From: Xenorhabdus poinarii G6
GTDB lineage: Bacteria; Pseudomonadota; Gammaproteobacteria; Enterobacterales; Enterobacteriaceae
Assembly (NCBI RefSeq): GCF_000968175.1
Contig: NZ_FO704551.1
Coordinates: 2,170,001 to 2,234,000, forward strand
Length of the DNA: 64,000 nt
Direction of reading: 5' to 3'
The position numbers and the translations under genes are program-made. Positions 38,544 through 47,790 of this stretch are shown here, in pieces (position 1 is the stretch's first letter; each line of letters begins with the position of its first letter). Below the pieces are notes generated by a model. That model was not told where the DNA came from. It worked only from the letters and a program-made list of their open reading frames with translations, and ran no database searches.

Positions 38544-38870
38544 CATTAATACTACAGCCGTAACGGCTCCATGATCAGATGTTCCTCCCGGTGGCGGTAA
38601 TGACATTATTTTGCACGGTACTGATGTCGCCGCCACCAGTTTAACTAATATAAAATTTGCTCTACAGTTTCCGCTGCCTTTTCCAGTAGATTACGCCGTT
38701 CCGATATCCCCAAGGCGACCTGTAACGGCTCACATTCCATTTCATCCAGCTAACGATAGGCCGAATGGCTCGCTAATGGCGCAACGCCCAGCCGTTTGAT
38801 GCTTTCCCATTGATAGTCATCGGGGGAATTTTGGATATCAATCATGATGCCATAATATTATGATTTCTCT
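38544..38870 (-). pseudogene. Degenerate gene fragment, family not recognised
   Basis: On the minus strand the segment from about 38850 down to 38650 translates as a continuous helical sequence (IDIQNSPDDYQWESIKRLG...ERRNLLEKAAETVEQIL) interrupted by one in-frame TAG. Its base composition is clearly less AT-rich than both flanks, so it appears to be the relic of a displaced gene. No start, stop or domain can be assigned. Confidence 0.4.
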
Positions 38871-38926
38871 ATCAATAATGAAACTATAAATCACGCTCTC
38901 GAAAAATAAAAAAATAAGTTTGAATT

Positions 38927-38964
38927 CAAAAAAAGACAATTTATCATAACGATGTCTTTTTTAA
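38927..38964. terminator. Probable bidirectional terminator
   Basis: AAAAAAGAC pairs with GTCTTTTTT around a loop (38930-38962), in a gene-poor stretch. Confidence 0.6.
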
Positions 38965-39014
38965 GATAAATAAAAAGACACTGAAAATATGATAATTGAT
39001 ATCGAGGCAATCAT

Positions 39015-39212
39015 ATGAAAACGTTACTTACTCTATGCACAGCAATGTTTTGCTTAATATCCTGGCATGCGTTTGCAACGCCAACAAAACCGCACAATAC
39101 ACCGGAACAATGTGAAGCCCAGGCGCGTATCATCTGTTTCAAACATATTAAACATCATAAAAAATATGAATTTTGTCTTAGAGAAATATATGGCATATGT
39201 ATCCACCAATAG
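39015..39212 (+). CDS. Small secreted protein with four cysteines
   Basis: The 65-residue product has a classical signal peptide (MKTLLTLCTAMFCLISWHAFA, cleavage probable after HAFA) and a mature part of about 44 residues with four Cys (EQCEAQARIICF...YEFCLREIYGIC). Four cysteines in a short exported chain suggest two disulfides. GAGGCAATC precedes the ATG. It is isolated and unrecognised; small periplasmic protein or secreted effector are both possible. Confidence 0.65.
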   Translation: MKTLLTLCTAMFCLISWHAFATPTKPHNTPEQCEAQARIICFKHIKHHKKYEFCLREIYGICIHQ

Positions 39213-39350
39213 ATGTTGTTTAACCTTCATGCTATTTAATACCTGATATTTATTTACAATGATATTTTGACTAATCATTTATTTTCCATCATAAAAAATA
39301 ATCCATAAAAAACAACACATCAATATGGTTCGTTTATGCTATTTCATTAG

Positions 39351-39390
39351 AAAGATAAATAACTCATCCTTGAGTTATTTATCTTTTTTC
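39351..39390. terminator. Long perfect hairpin overlapping the end of dinG
   Basis: AAAGATAAATAACTCA (39351-39366) pairs perfectly with TGAGTTATTTATCTTT (39371-39386); T residues follow on the plus strand and TTTCT on the minus strand. The stem includes the dinG stop codon and can terminate both convergent transcripts. Confidence 0.85.
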
Positions 39391-41510
39391 ATAATGTCTA
39401 ATTCCCTTTCCGCTGGCACACTTGGCCGTTCGATAGGAAAGACAGGTAAAGCGTTCAATAAACGAGAGCCATAACGTTTGGTCAATAACCGATTGTCATA
39501 AATCACCACCTCACCATAACATTGATGGCTGCGAATTAGCCTTCCCACTTGTTGAATCAGGTTAAAAGAGGCATTCGGTAAACTCTGTACTTCAAATGGG
39601 TAACGTTTTAACGATTTCAGCCATTCACTTTCAGTCATAATCACCGGATCCGTGACGGGTGGAAAAGCGATTTTGTGTATATGAACTTGTGAAAGGTAAT
39701 CACCTTTGAGATCCAATCCTTCTGCAAACGACTGTAAACCAACCAATACGCTGGCTTGTCCTTCATCAATCCGCTGGCAATGGCTTTCTACCAGCCGGTA
39801 GCGAGGCTGATCACCTTGTACCAATAACATCAAGCGCAAATCTGTCACCAATGTCAGGAACCCGTCCATTGCCCGTTGACTGCTAAAAAGAACCAACATG
39901 CCCTGATGCTTCCCTGCCAGTACCTGAGCACGGAAATAACGCGACATCTCCTCAAGATGCTGCATTTCATTTTGTATGGTCGGTTCCTGTGTCATTTGGG
40001 GAATCAGCAAACGCCCTTGTTGTTCATGGACAAAAGGCGATGACAGCGCGATAAAACGATCATCATGATTTTCATGTAATCCGGTGAGTTCCTGAATACG
40101 GGCAAAACTATTCAGTGAACGCAACGTAGCCGATGTCACGACAACATGGGGAATACTGCGCCATAAAAGCTGAGTTAATTGTTCACTGACCCGTATTCCC
40201 GCACAATGAAAATAAAGATGTGATTGGTTTTTCTCATCGCGACGTGTTAACCATTTTGATATTGGCGCATGGGAAGACGCTTCTTGGGAGGCCAGACGCC
40301 ATAGTTTTGCCATATTCTCAAAATAGCCCAGTGTGCGACTGGCTTGCAAAATAGCACGATGTAAACGGACAATATCCTGCCGAGCCGTCTGATCACTCAA
40401 GTCATTTAAAATCGCTTCCGCTAAACCACGTAATCCATCGGTGAATTTAAATAATTGCTGGCAGCAGAGCAGCAAACTCTCTGGTAATTTCCCCAGTGTG
40501 AACACATATTCTTTTGCTTCACCACGCTCAGGCAACAGTGCCTGTGTTATCTCCGCCAATTGTTTAACGTATTCACGAATGGTTTCACAATGAGTCAGCA
40601 ATCGGGGAATATTGGCCAAAGCCGGGGGTTTTGTCGGCCGGAATTGAATCAGGTATTGCTCCACATGCCGAATAAATGCGTCTAACTGTCCATTCAGTTG
40701 AAATAACGTAATCTCACCTTCTACTTCCAACGCCTCCCTGGCGACTTCAGGAACATGATGCCCTTCATCCAGAACCAGCAGCAGATTTTTTGCCTCCGGT
40801 AAAACAGATTCGCTTTCCAGTGCTGCCATAACCAAGGCGTGATTAGCGACGACAACATCTGCGGTTTCAATTTCTCTACGGGCAAGAAAAAATGGGCAAC
40901 GGTGATAAAACGGGCAGTTTCGGGCTAAACAGTTCATTTTATCTGTACTGATTTTTGCCCACAGTGGATCTGCTAAGGCCAGTTTATGGTGATCACGTAA
41001 ACCATCCCATGCAAATGTCGTGTAGTCACTGCGCAATCGACGACATAATTCCCGCTCTTCACTATTTGCAATGTCTGTTTGGTCTTCAAGTAGAAACATC
41101 AGGTCAATCTGTTCCCCTTCAGCGGCACAAATCGCTTCCAGATTACGTGGACAGACATAACGGGCACGCCCAAAAGCGCCGGTGAATTTCAGGTCAGGAA
41201 TTATCTTGCGCAACAACGGCAAATCCTTGCTGTAGATTTGATCTTGCAGAGCAACATTGGCTGTACTGACCACCAATGGTTTCTGTTCAGCCCGGCTGAC
41301 GGCAATGCCTGGGATCAGGTATGACAATGTTTTTCCGACCCCCGTTGGCGCTTCTATCACCAAATGCCGTCCTTCTGCATCTGCTAATGTCTTTGCCACC
41401 TCGGCAATCATCTGACGTTGGGGTGCCCGTGGGACAAAGCCATCGATATGCGTAGATAATGACTTATACCATTGACTAATCTGATTTTTTATTGAACTGG
41501 AAAGTGCCAT
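39375..41510 (-). CDS. dinG: ATP-dependent helicase DinG (XPD-like, Fe-S)
   Basis: DinG is a damage-inducible 5'-3' helicase that resolves R-loops and structured DNA. The 711-residue protein has Walker A EAPTGVGKTLSYL at about 48, four iron-sulfur cysteines (RYVC near 118, then MNC, RNC and HRC near 190-205), the DEGH box LVLDEGHHVPEVA and the C-terminal QQVGRLIRS motif VI. Length is close to E. coli (716). It is monocistronic. I saw no clear LexA box just upstream. Confidence 0.95.
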   Translation of the reverse strand: MALSSSIKNQISQWYKSLSTHIDGFVPRAPQRQMIAEVAKTLADAEGRHLVIEAPTGVGKTLSYLIPGIAVSRAEQKPLVVSTANVALQDQIYSKDLPLLRKIIPDLKFTGAFGRARYVCPRNLEAICAAEGEQIDLMFLLEDQTDIANSEERELCRRLRSDYTTFAWDGLRDHHKLALADPLWAKISTDKMNCLARNCPFYHRCPFFLARREIETADVVVANHALVMAALESESVLPEAKNLLLVLDEGHHVPEVAREALEVEGEITLFQLNGQLDAFIRHVEQYLIQFRPTKPPALANIPRLLTHCETIREYVKQLAEITQALLPERGEAKEYVFTLGKLPESLLLCCQQLFKFTDGLRGLAEAILNDLSDQTARQDIVRLHRAILQASRTLGYFENMAKLWRLASQEASSHAPISKWLTRRDEKNQSHLYFHCAGIRVSEQLTQLLWRSIPHVVVTSATLRSLNSFARIQELTGLHENHDDRFIALSSPFVHEQQGRLLIPQMTQEPTIQNEMQHLEEMSRYFRAQVLAGKHQGMLVLFSSQRAMDGFLTLVTDLRLMLLVQGDQPRYRLVESHCQRIDEGQASVLVGLQSFAEGLDLKGDYLSQVHIHKIAFPPVTDPVIMTESEWLKSLKRYPFEVQSLPNASFNLIQQVGRLIRSHQCYGEVVIYDNRLLTKRYGSRLLNALPVFPIERPSVPAERELDIMKKDK

Positions 41511-41719
41511 GAGTGTTGTTACTTTAAAATAGGAGCACTATTCTCCCACAGAGTGGATCTCAAATCAGCCTGATCTCATCATGGCTAGAAAGGCAATGAC
41601 AAGAAAATCGGTTATGACTTGTCTAGCGGGCAGAAGCCGATATACTTTTGGCACTCTGTCTTTTTTCTTTTTATGGCTGATATAGCCCTTTATTCAGATT
41701 GCCTTAATGGGATACAAAA

Positions 41720-41875
41720 ATGAAAAAAATCCTACTTATTATCATTATATTATTTTCTATTGGTTCAATCGGCGGCGTTTTTTTGGCGGGGATGAATATG
41801 TATACTCGGTCAACAACACCGATAGAAGAACCACAACAGACTCAACAGGAAAATACGCCGACAGGGCACCAATAA
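41720..41875 (+). CDS. Small membrane protein (51 aa), unknown function
   Basis: Starts MKKILLIIIILFSIGSIGGV: a short basic N-terminus and one hydrophobic span of about 22 residues, then a polar tail rich in Gln, Pro and Thr (PIEEPQQTQQENTPTG). It could be a signal-anchored protein or, if cleaved, a small periplasmic peptide. GGGATAC precedes the ATG. It lies 39 bases before sseA on the same strand and may share its transcript. It is too short for many gene finders. Confidence 0.6.
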   Translation: MKKILLIIIILFSIGSIGGVFLAGMNMYTRSTTPIEEPQQTQQENTPTGHQ

Positions 41876-41914
41876 ATACATGAGTTTTTATCGTAATACC
41901 CGATGAGGAAGTGC

Positions 41915-42754
41915 ATGAAAAATGAATATTTTGTCAGTCCACAATGGTTAAATGAGCATCTCTACGATGAAAATGTTGTTATCGTTGATGCCAGTGCACC
42001 TATGCCTAGCCAATCCATTGATTATCATCAACGCTGGTTAACACAACACATTCCGGGTGCTCAGTTTTTTGATCTTGATAAAGTTGCCAATCTACAAACC
42101 AACCTGCCACACATGCTGCCGGAGCCGGAAACTTTCCGCCAGGCGGTGAGCAAAATGGGGATCAGCGAAAATCATCTGGTCGTGATTTATGATCAAGGAA
42201 ATATGTTCTCCGCACCACGGGCATGGTGGACTTTCAAAATCTTCGGTGCCCGCCATATCCGTATTCTTGACGGTGGATTACAAGGCTGGCAACAGGCGGA
42301 TTATCCCACCGAATCGGGAGCCGTCAGCCGTTCACCCGAAGTGTTCAATATCCAATTCATGCCTGAAAAAGTCGGTTCTCGGGCGCAAATCCTCGATATC
42401 CTCCATCACCATGAATCCGTGAAGTTTGTGGATGCCAGAGCCGAAGAGCGTTTTCAGGCGAAAGTGCCAGAACCCCGTCCAGGTTTGAGAATGGGGCATC
42501 TTCCCGGTGCCAAAAATGTTCCATGGACGGCATTAATTGAAAATGGCAGTTATAAATCAGCTGAAGAAATGACAGCCATATTTCACAAACAAGGTGTTGA
42601 TTTAAGTCAACCCATTATGACCAGTTGTGGTTCGGGTATGACCGCCGCCGTTTTAGTCCTGGGGCTTGATATTCTTGGTCACAGAGAAACGCAATTATAC
42701 GATGGCTCTTGGGCAGAATGGGGAGCCGATGACACATTACCTCTAGAAAAATAA
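41915..42754 (+). CDS. sseA: 3-mercaptopyruvate sulfurtransferase
   Basis: SseA transfers sulfur from 3-mercaptopyruvate to thiophilic acceptors. The 279-residue protein has tandem rhodanese domains; the catalytic loop is SCGSGMTAAV in the C-terminal domain and the N-terminal domain ends with FSAPRAWW. The ATG at 41915 is eight bases after GAGGAAG; an ATG at 41903 overlaps that site. A hairpin terminator follows. Confidence 0.93.
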   Translation: MKNEYFVSPQWLNEHLYDENVVIVDASAPMPSQSIDYHQRWLTQHIPGAQFFDLDKVANLQTNLPHMLPEPETFRQAVSKMGISENHLVVIYDQGNMFSAPRAWWTFKIFGARHIRILDGGLQGWQQADYPTESGAVSRSPEVFNIQFMPEKVGSRAQILDILHHHESVKFVDARAEERFQAKVPEPRPGLRMGHLPGAKNVPWTALIENGSYKSAEEMTAIFHKQGVDLSQPIMTSCGSGMTAAVLVLGLDILGHRETQLYDGSWAEWGADDTLPLEK

Positions 42755-42819
42755 CACTTAAAAAAAGCGGTAATGCAAGGGACAGGACCTAAAAAAATAG
42801 GTTTAAAATGGGCAAAAGC

Positions 42820-42852
42820 ACAGGGCATCAGAAAACGATGCCCTTTCTTATT
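42820..42852 (+). terminator. sseA terminator
   Basis: GGGCATC (42823-42829) pairs with GATGCCC (42837-42843), followed by TTTCTTATT. Confidence 0.8.
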
Positions 42853-42894
42853 ATTCAAGACATCATTTCTGAATATGAAGAAAAACCATTAAAA

Positions 42895-43146
42895 CTAATG
42901 GTTAGCCATTTTATGGTATACAAATAAGACAATTATCGCGCCAACAACGGCAATGGCAAAACTGCCTAAATTAAAGCCGTCTACTTTTCCCATGCCAAAG
43001 AATGTACTGATATATCCACCGAAAACCGCACCCACAATACCAAGAATCACCGTCATAATGATGCCGCTGCTGTTATCTCCCGGCATAATCCACTTAGCCA
43101 GAATCCCGGCAATTAAGCCAAAAATAATCCATGACAGGATACCCAT
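42895..43146 (-). CDS. YeaQ/YmgE (GlsB/transglycosylase-associated) family membrane protein
   Basis: An 83-residue, three-span hydrophobic protein beginning MGILSWIIFGLIAGILAKWIMPG, the family signature. Members are stress-responsive small membrane proteins of unknown mechanism. AGGTCAC lies just upstream of the ATG. Monocistronic. Confidence 0.9.
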   Translation of the reverse strand: MGILSWIIFGLIAGILAKWIMPGDNSSGIIMTVILGIVGAVFGGYISTFFGMGKVDGFNLGSFAIAVVGAIIVLFVYHKMANH

Positions 43147-43199
43147 ATGTGACCTCCAAATCTGATTAGATTATTTGCTTACCAGTCTAACTTTAAGAC

Positions 43200-43387
43200 A
43201 TTCTTGATCAGAATGGCAAATCGACAAGGAAAAGTCGTCATTAATGATGAAAACATCTGGCTCATCGCCCAAATATTCAATCACAGGATATCGCGGGCCA
43301 TATCGACATCCCGATCGGTGCGATCCAGTAAATATTGAATACCATCAGGCGAAGTTTTGATGAGCCATTCAGCCGGTTACCATTTTA
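43200..43387 (-). pseudogene. Degenerate fragment at the edge of the biosynthetic island
   Basis: On the minus strand a piece near 43375-43285 translates AEWLIKTSPDGIQYLLDRTD and continues to DRDVDMARDIL before a stop; another frame carries on. It is visibly less AT-rich than the adjacent permease gene. I do not recognise the parent gene; it marks the left boundary of the island. Confidence 0.3.
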
Positions 43388-44602
43388 TTAATTTAAATTA
43401 TGTATTAAGCAACTTCCTTCCCATAAAGTAAATACTGATATATTGAATAATATAAATTTAGCAATAAATCCGTACTTGTTTTTTTGTAAAAAACAGATAA
43501 TTCTAAATAGGAACAGTGTTGCTGGAAAAATAAAAATCGCTATAAACGTTAGCTTATTGTAACATAAAGTAATAATAAGAGGAACAGTTAGAGCAATCAT
43601 TGTTATTGACAAAACGTTTAAAATTATAGATAAAATATTTTTTTCTGATATACAAAAAGACTTTAATAATCCAAGCATCGGCATATGCAAAGAAATCATT
43701 GTATATAAAAGTTCTGATGTTTGAAATATAAGAATTACATGAAAAAACGCGACAAGCAAAATCACAACGGAGAAATTCAGTTCCATAGGATTTAATAGTA
43801 AAAGTATTAAAACTGAAACAATCAAAACAACAAATAAATTTATTCTTTGACTTATATATTTAAGACCAAAAAGATAGTACAATGATATCATTCCAATATT
43901 TAATTTAAATCCTTTATTTGGATTGATTATTTTTCGAAATTTTATTTTTTTGGAAAAAACAAATGGTGAGTTTCTTATCTTATAGATAAATATAGAAGCC
44001 ATCATGAATAAAAATATTTTTATAGTAATCAAGGATGTAACAGACATAACTAAAGGAATAAATAATGATAATAAAAAAACAATGAAACACGAATATGGGG
44101 AATAGAGGCAAAGCAATTGAAAAAACAAAAAATACATCATTAATAATAAAATCAATATTGTTTGCTTTAAAAAAACAACATTATCTACACCACCTTCATG
44201 ACCAAATAACATTGCAGAAAAAAATGGTAAAAAAATAGGTATATCAATAATGAATAGTACAGATAAATTCAATGAATTTACAATATTATTACTAATGGGT
44301 AGCGTCTCTAAAAATTTCTGATAACTCCCACCACTAATACCTTCTGCCTGGATGCTACAAATAATAATGAATAAAATTGATAATGAACACCATATAAATA
44401 GCACATGGTAAATATTCCGGTCATTAGTTAATGTTAAAATAGGTGTAGCTAACAGGCGCATCTGTGATAAAAATGGCATTGCCATAGGAGAAATAATTAG
44501 AAGAAAAAATAGCGTGATACCCATCCTTTTTTTAAGTAGTTCAGATGTGACATTAGAATAGTACCGGAGACGAAAAAGTAAAAGTGTAATATAAATTCTC
44601 AT
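43388..44602 (-). CDS. ABC-2-type transporter permease of the biosynthetic island
   Basis: A 404-residue, very hydrophobic protein with roughly ten or more membrane spans and few conserved charges, starting MRIYITLLLFRLRYYSN after AGGAT. No recognisable peptidase or ATPase domain is present, so it needs a separate ATPase; the only candidate nearby is the island ATPase at 50819-51424. Composition is strongly AT-rich, like that ATPase and unlike the three aromatic-acid genes between them. The likely role is export of the finished product or self-protection. Family assignment rests on topology more than on motifs. Confidence 0.65.
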   Translation of the reverse strand: MRIYITLLLFRLRYYSNVTSELLKKRMGITLFFLLIISPMAMPFLSQMRLLATPILTLTNDRNIYHVLFIWCSLSILFIIICSIQAEGISGGSYQKFLETLPISNNIVNSLNLSVLFIIDIPIFLPFFSAMLFGHEGGVDNVVFLKQTILILLLMMYFLFFQLLCLYSPYSCFIVFLLSLFIPLVMSVTSLITIKIFLFMMASIFIYKIRNSPFVFSKKIKFRKIINPNKGFKLNIGMISLYYLFGLKYISQRINLFVVLIVSVLILLLLNPMELNFSVVILLVAFFHVILIFQTSELLYTMISLHMPMLGLLKSFCISEKNILSIILNVLSITMIALTVPLIITLCYNKLTFIAIFIFPATLFLFRIICFLQKNKYGFIAKFILFNISVFTLWEGSCLIHNLN

Positions 44603-45156
44603 TTATTTATCCTATATTAGTATAATCTCCGAAAGAGACTGACAAAATAATGACCGAGCAACAGTCTTAAACGATATTTTTATAAAGCAATGTGATCATA
44701 CGATTCATCCCATTACTCGTTTTCTGACCATCACATTCGAGATAGTCAGCAGATTACACATACAGACAACCAGAACCACATTTTTTGAGTTTCCCATATA
44801 CAACGCGGTACGCATTCCGACCCAATCCACCAAAAATGGTTGACTTTGCATAATCCTTGAGTCACGGTTAATAGGGCTGCATCAACAATATGTTTCTATG
44901 GGGAATGCCTTACTGAACCAATTCCAGCTTAAATTCAGCAGAATATTGACATCAAGGACTGTTATCACAACTGTGCTGTAAGCCCAGTCGGTGACACCGT
45001 TTATTTTCTGTTGACAGCTCATAGGAATAAGGAGGCCACATTACGTTTCTTTAATCCAAAACGGACAACACAAAGTGAAGGTCTTTAATAAAAGTGGTAC
45101 GAACAAAGCCGCGCTGGACAAATTACATCAGAGAAAATTGGAAGGTGATCCTCAAT
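44603..45156. other. Gap between PhzE-like gene and ABC permease
   Basis: About 550 bp without an intact gene. Its right part carries the IS6-type transposase remnant described separately. The left part, 44603-44800, is AT-rich and may contain a promoter for the permease; I see no clear boxes. Confidence 0.45.
44940..45150 (+). pseudogene. Remnant of an IS6-family transposase
   Basis: From 44976 the plus strand reads AVSPVGDTVYFLLTAHRNKEATLRFF, then after a frameshift NGQHKVKVFNKSGTNKAALDKLHQ. This is the middle of the DDE catalytic core of IS6-type transposases (the region around the second Asp). Both ends are missing, no terminal repeats are visible, and several stops occur upstream, so it is inactive. 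Confidence 0.75.
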
Positions 45157-47124
45157 CTAAACCACGTCAATTTTTTCTGATGTTGACGTTTTTCTTAATG
45201 CATTTTGTATGAGCCACTGGTAAATAGTAAAAGCATCTTGTGTTAAAAATGACTCATTATGAAATTGAATTGAGGCCACATTACTTGACGATAATGCAAT
45301 AATTTCATTGGAAACAAGCCGTTCAAAATGGATAGTTTTGTTATACGTTGTACTATGCCAGTAAGACTTATGATGAATGGCAGAAAAACTATTATAGAAA
45401 CCGACACAATGATTTTTTCCCTGAATCGATACCTGATATTGACTGCCCTGACGATTTCTGGGTAAACGTATAATTGGGATGCCAAGCTCAGCGCAAATAA
45501 GTTGATGCCCCAGACAGGTTCCAATTAGCGGATATTGGAAACGCAATTGTTGCGCAATGACTTGTCGGGCAACCAGGACTTTTTCGAGTTTCGGGTTGGT
45601 AGGATCACCCGGTCCCGGACCGATGAACACGATGCTATTACTGGTCTGTGGCAATTTGCACGGACAATCATACCAAGGGACAATAGTGACAGTGCAGCCT
45701 GCTTTTCTTAACTGATAGGTGATCATTTCGGTGAAAGTATCTTCCATATCAATCAGGAAGATCTCATTGTGAGGCAGGATTATCCGATTTTGTTCCATCT
45801 TTCCCAGCCAGAATATGGATGCTTTTTCATTGCGTTGTGCCAGAAGTTGGTTTGCTCTTCTATACAACTCTACAGATATTTCCGTTTTTGGCGAGCCTGC
45901 AGATATTGTCGCAACATCAAAGAAAGAATGCATCAGTCCCTGTAACTTAGCGCGTGTTTCGTAGGCTTCATTATGTGGTACGGAGTTCCTGACGATAGTC
46001 GAACCTGCCGTTAAGCGGAAATGCCCCTGTGAGCTGATATCAGCTGTGCGGATCATGATAGCGGAATCCAGATAACGTTTTTCGCTGTTGTTACCGATAA
46101 TAGCAATAACACCGCTATAGTAGCCACGACCTCGCTGTTCATGGCGTGCAATGACTTTACAGGCATTTTCGATTGGACTGCCCGTGACTGCTGGAGAAAA
46201 CAACGATTGCCGGATAATTTCCTTCAGACCCCGGTCAGACTCACCATTAATATAGTATTCTGTATGGGCAATATACGACATCGTCTTGAGTTTCGGACCG
46301 GATACTTTGATATCACGTTGACAAATATTGCTCATCATTTTGAGCTCTTCATCAACTACCATGAATAACTCATCGCATTCTTTTTTATCCTGTAAAAAAT
46401 CATACAGTGCTCGTTCTAAATGCTGAGCATCAGGATATCTTAATGTACCGCTAATGGGATTCATCGAAACAGACTGCTGACTTACCTTAATATGTTGTTC
46501 GGGTGTACTGCCAATAAAATAACGACTACCTGTATAGCACATCCATGTCCAGTAAGCTCCACACTCAGAATACATCAATCGTTTAAATAAATTTAGCGCG
46601 TATTTGATACTAAAACCATCAATATCACCTTCTAGACTGCGTGAAATGACAAAATTACTGCCTTCTCCCGCGTTTATTTCCTGACGGATTACAGTGTCAA
46701 CAATCTCACTGTACTCTTGATCATCGAAATCGAAACGAAGATTCTTCGGTTTAATATCGTAATTGGCGATAACTGCCATAAATTGGTTGACAGGGTAATA
46801 TGCCAGCTTATCGATATACATTACGATCACCTGTTCGTGATCATCAATGCAAGCATAGCCCTTTTCCTTTAATTGATTAAAAGGTAACAAAACCAACTGC
46901 GACATCTGATGGGTGTTAGAGTCAGAAGTAAAGGTATCTAGTGTCAAATCGGCAAGGGAAGAGTATCGCTCAATATTCCCTTCAAGGAATAACACTGAGT
47001 CAGCCGTATCGACTTGTGGACGATATATACAGGCAAAAGGGCGATTGAGATTGTCAATATGAGCCGAAAGTTCATCGGTACTGTAGGTGGCAAGTACCGC
47101 TGCATTGGTAGATAATATCATCAT
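45157..47124 (-). CDS. PhzE-like 2-amino-2-desoxyisochorismate (ADIC) synthase
   Basis: A 655-residue fusion of an anthranilate-synthase-type chorismate-binding domain (1 to about 420) with a glutamine amidotransferase domain. PISGTLRYP and GSPIENACKVIARHEQRGRGYYSGVIA follow the PhzE pattern rather than TrpE. The amidotransferase triad is Cys537 in GTCLGHQ, His622 and Glu624 in FHNES. PhzE enzymes convert chorismate and glutamine to ADIC without releasing anthranilate. It begins five bases after the PhzD-like gene; ATGATG at 47119-47124 gives two possible starts. No other phenazine genes (phzA/B, F, G) are present, so phenazine is not the product. Confidence 0.88.
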   Translation of the reverse strand: MMILSTNAAVLATYSTDELSAHIDNLNRPFACIYRPQVDTADSVLFLEGNIERYSSLADLTLDTFTSDSNTHQMSQLVLLPFNQLKEKGYACIDDHEQVIVMYIDKLAYYPVNQFMAVIANYDIKPKNLRFDFDDQEYSEIVDTVIRQEINAGEGSNFVISRSLEGDIDGFSIKYALNLFKRLMYSECGAYWTWMCYTGSRYFIGSTPEQHIKVSQQSVSMNPISGTLRYPDAQHLERALYDFLQDKKECDELFMVVDEELKMMSNICQRDIKVSGPKLKTMSYIAHTEYYINGESDRGLKEIIRQSLFSPAVTGSPIENACKVIARHEQRGRGYYSGVIAIIGNNSEKRYLDSAIMIRTADISSQGHFRLTAGSTIVRNSVPHNEAYETRAKLQGLMHSFFDVATISAGSPKTEISVELYRRANQLLAQRNEKASIFWLGKMEQNRIILPHNEIFLIDMEDTFTEMITYQLRKAGCTVTIVPWYDCPCKLPQTSNSIVFIGPGPGDPTNPKLEKVLVARQVIAQQLRFQYPLIGTCLGHQLICAELGIPIIRLPRNRQGSQYQVSIQGKNHCVGFYNSFSAIHHKSYWHSTTYNKTIHFERLVSNEIIALSSSNVASIQFHNESFLTQDAFTIYQWLIQNALRKTSTSEKIDVV

Positions 47125-47129
47125 TTCCT

Positions 47130-47771
47130 CTAATGCATAGAATTATCCAAAGCGTTGATGAGCTGTTTTGTGTGTAGTACCAAGGAACAAGTCTCTGCTG
47201 CCAGCTCCAGCGCCAGACGATGTTTTTCTGCGGAAAAATCGGCAACAGCGTCGGCAACGAAAAAAGTTTCGATATCATTGGAATAAGCTTCCTGTGCTGT
47301 GCATAGGCAGCCTATATGGGCATAAACTCCGCATATAATGAGCTGATCGCGTTTAAAACCACGCAGCTTGGACAACAATGGAGAGTTGAAAAACGCGCTA
47401 TAACGCCACTTGGTTAATATATGTTCCCCTTCTTTTGGGGTCAGTTGTGGGATGATCTGTTTATGTTCATGGCTGGCGCTCATACCTGATCCCCATATAC
47501 TTTGCAGCAATCCTCGTTGCAAGGGGGTCATATCACCTGGTTGGGCAGAATAAAACACAGGAATTCGCAGATATCGGGCGATATTCAACAAGTGGCATGT
47601 ATTATCAATAAGATGTACTACAGGTGACGCATCGGCCGTAAAGAAATTGAGGAAATAGTGCTGCATATCATGGATGAGTAACGCTGTACGGGTGCAAACA
47701 GGCTGCCAGTTTACAACTGATGCTGGCAATTGATATTCCGTAGGTAATTTATAGGGTGGTATCTTTTCCAT
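47130..47771 (-). CDS. PhzD-like isochorismatase (ADIC hydrolase)
   Basis: A 213-residue isochorismatase starting MEKIPPYKLPTEYQLP, with Asp35 in LLIHDMQHYF and Lys121 in ILTKWRYSAFF, the positions of the PhzD catalytic pair, and GVYAHIGCL. YSNDIETFFVADAVADFS and SAQPGDMTPLQRGLL are closer to PhzD than to EntB, and there is no aryl carrier domain. It should cleave pyruvate from ADIC to give trans-2,3-dihydro-3-hydroxyanthranilate. The ATG at 47771 follows AAGGGG; a longer upstream frame overlaps the dehydrogenase gene and is spurious. Confidence 0.88.
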   Translation of the reverse strand: MEKIPPYKLPTEYQLPASVVNWQPVCTRTALLIHDMQHYFLNFFTADASPVVHLIDNTCHLLNIARYLRIPVFYSAQPGDMTPLQRGLLQSIWGSGMSASHEHKQIIPQLTPKEGEHILTKWRYSAFFNSPLLSKLRGFKRDQLIICGVYAHIGCLCTAQEAYSNDIETFFVADAVADFSAEKHRLALELAAETCSLVLHTKQLINALDNSMH

Positions 47772-47790
47772 TCTGTTTTCCCCTTCAAGA

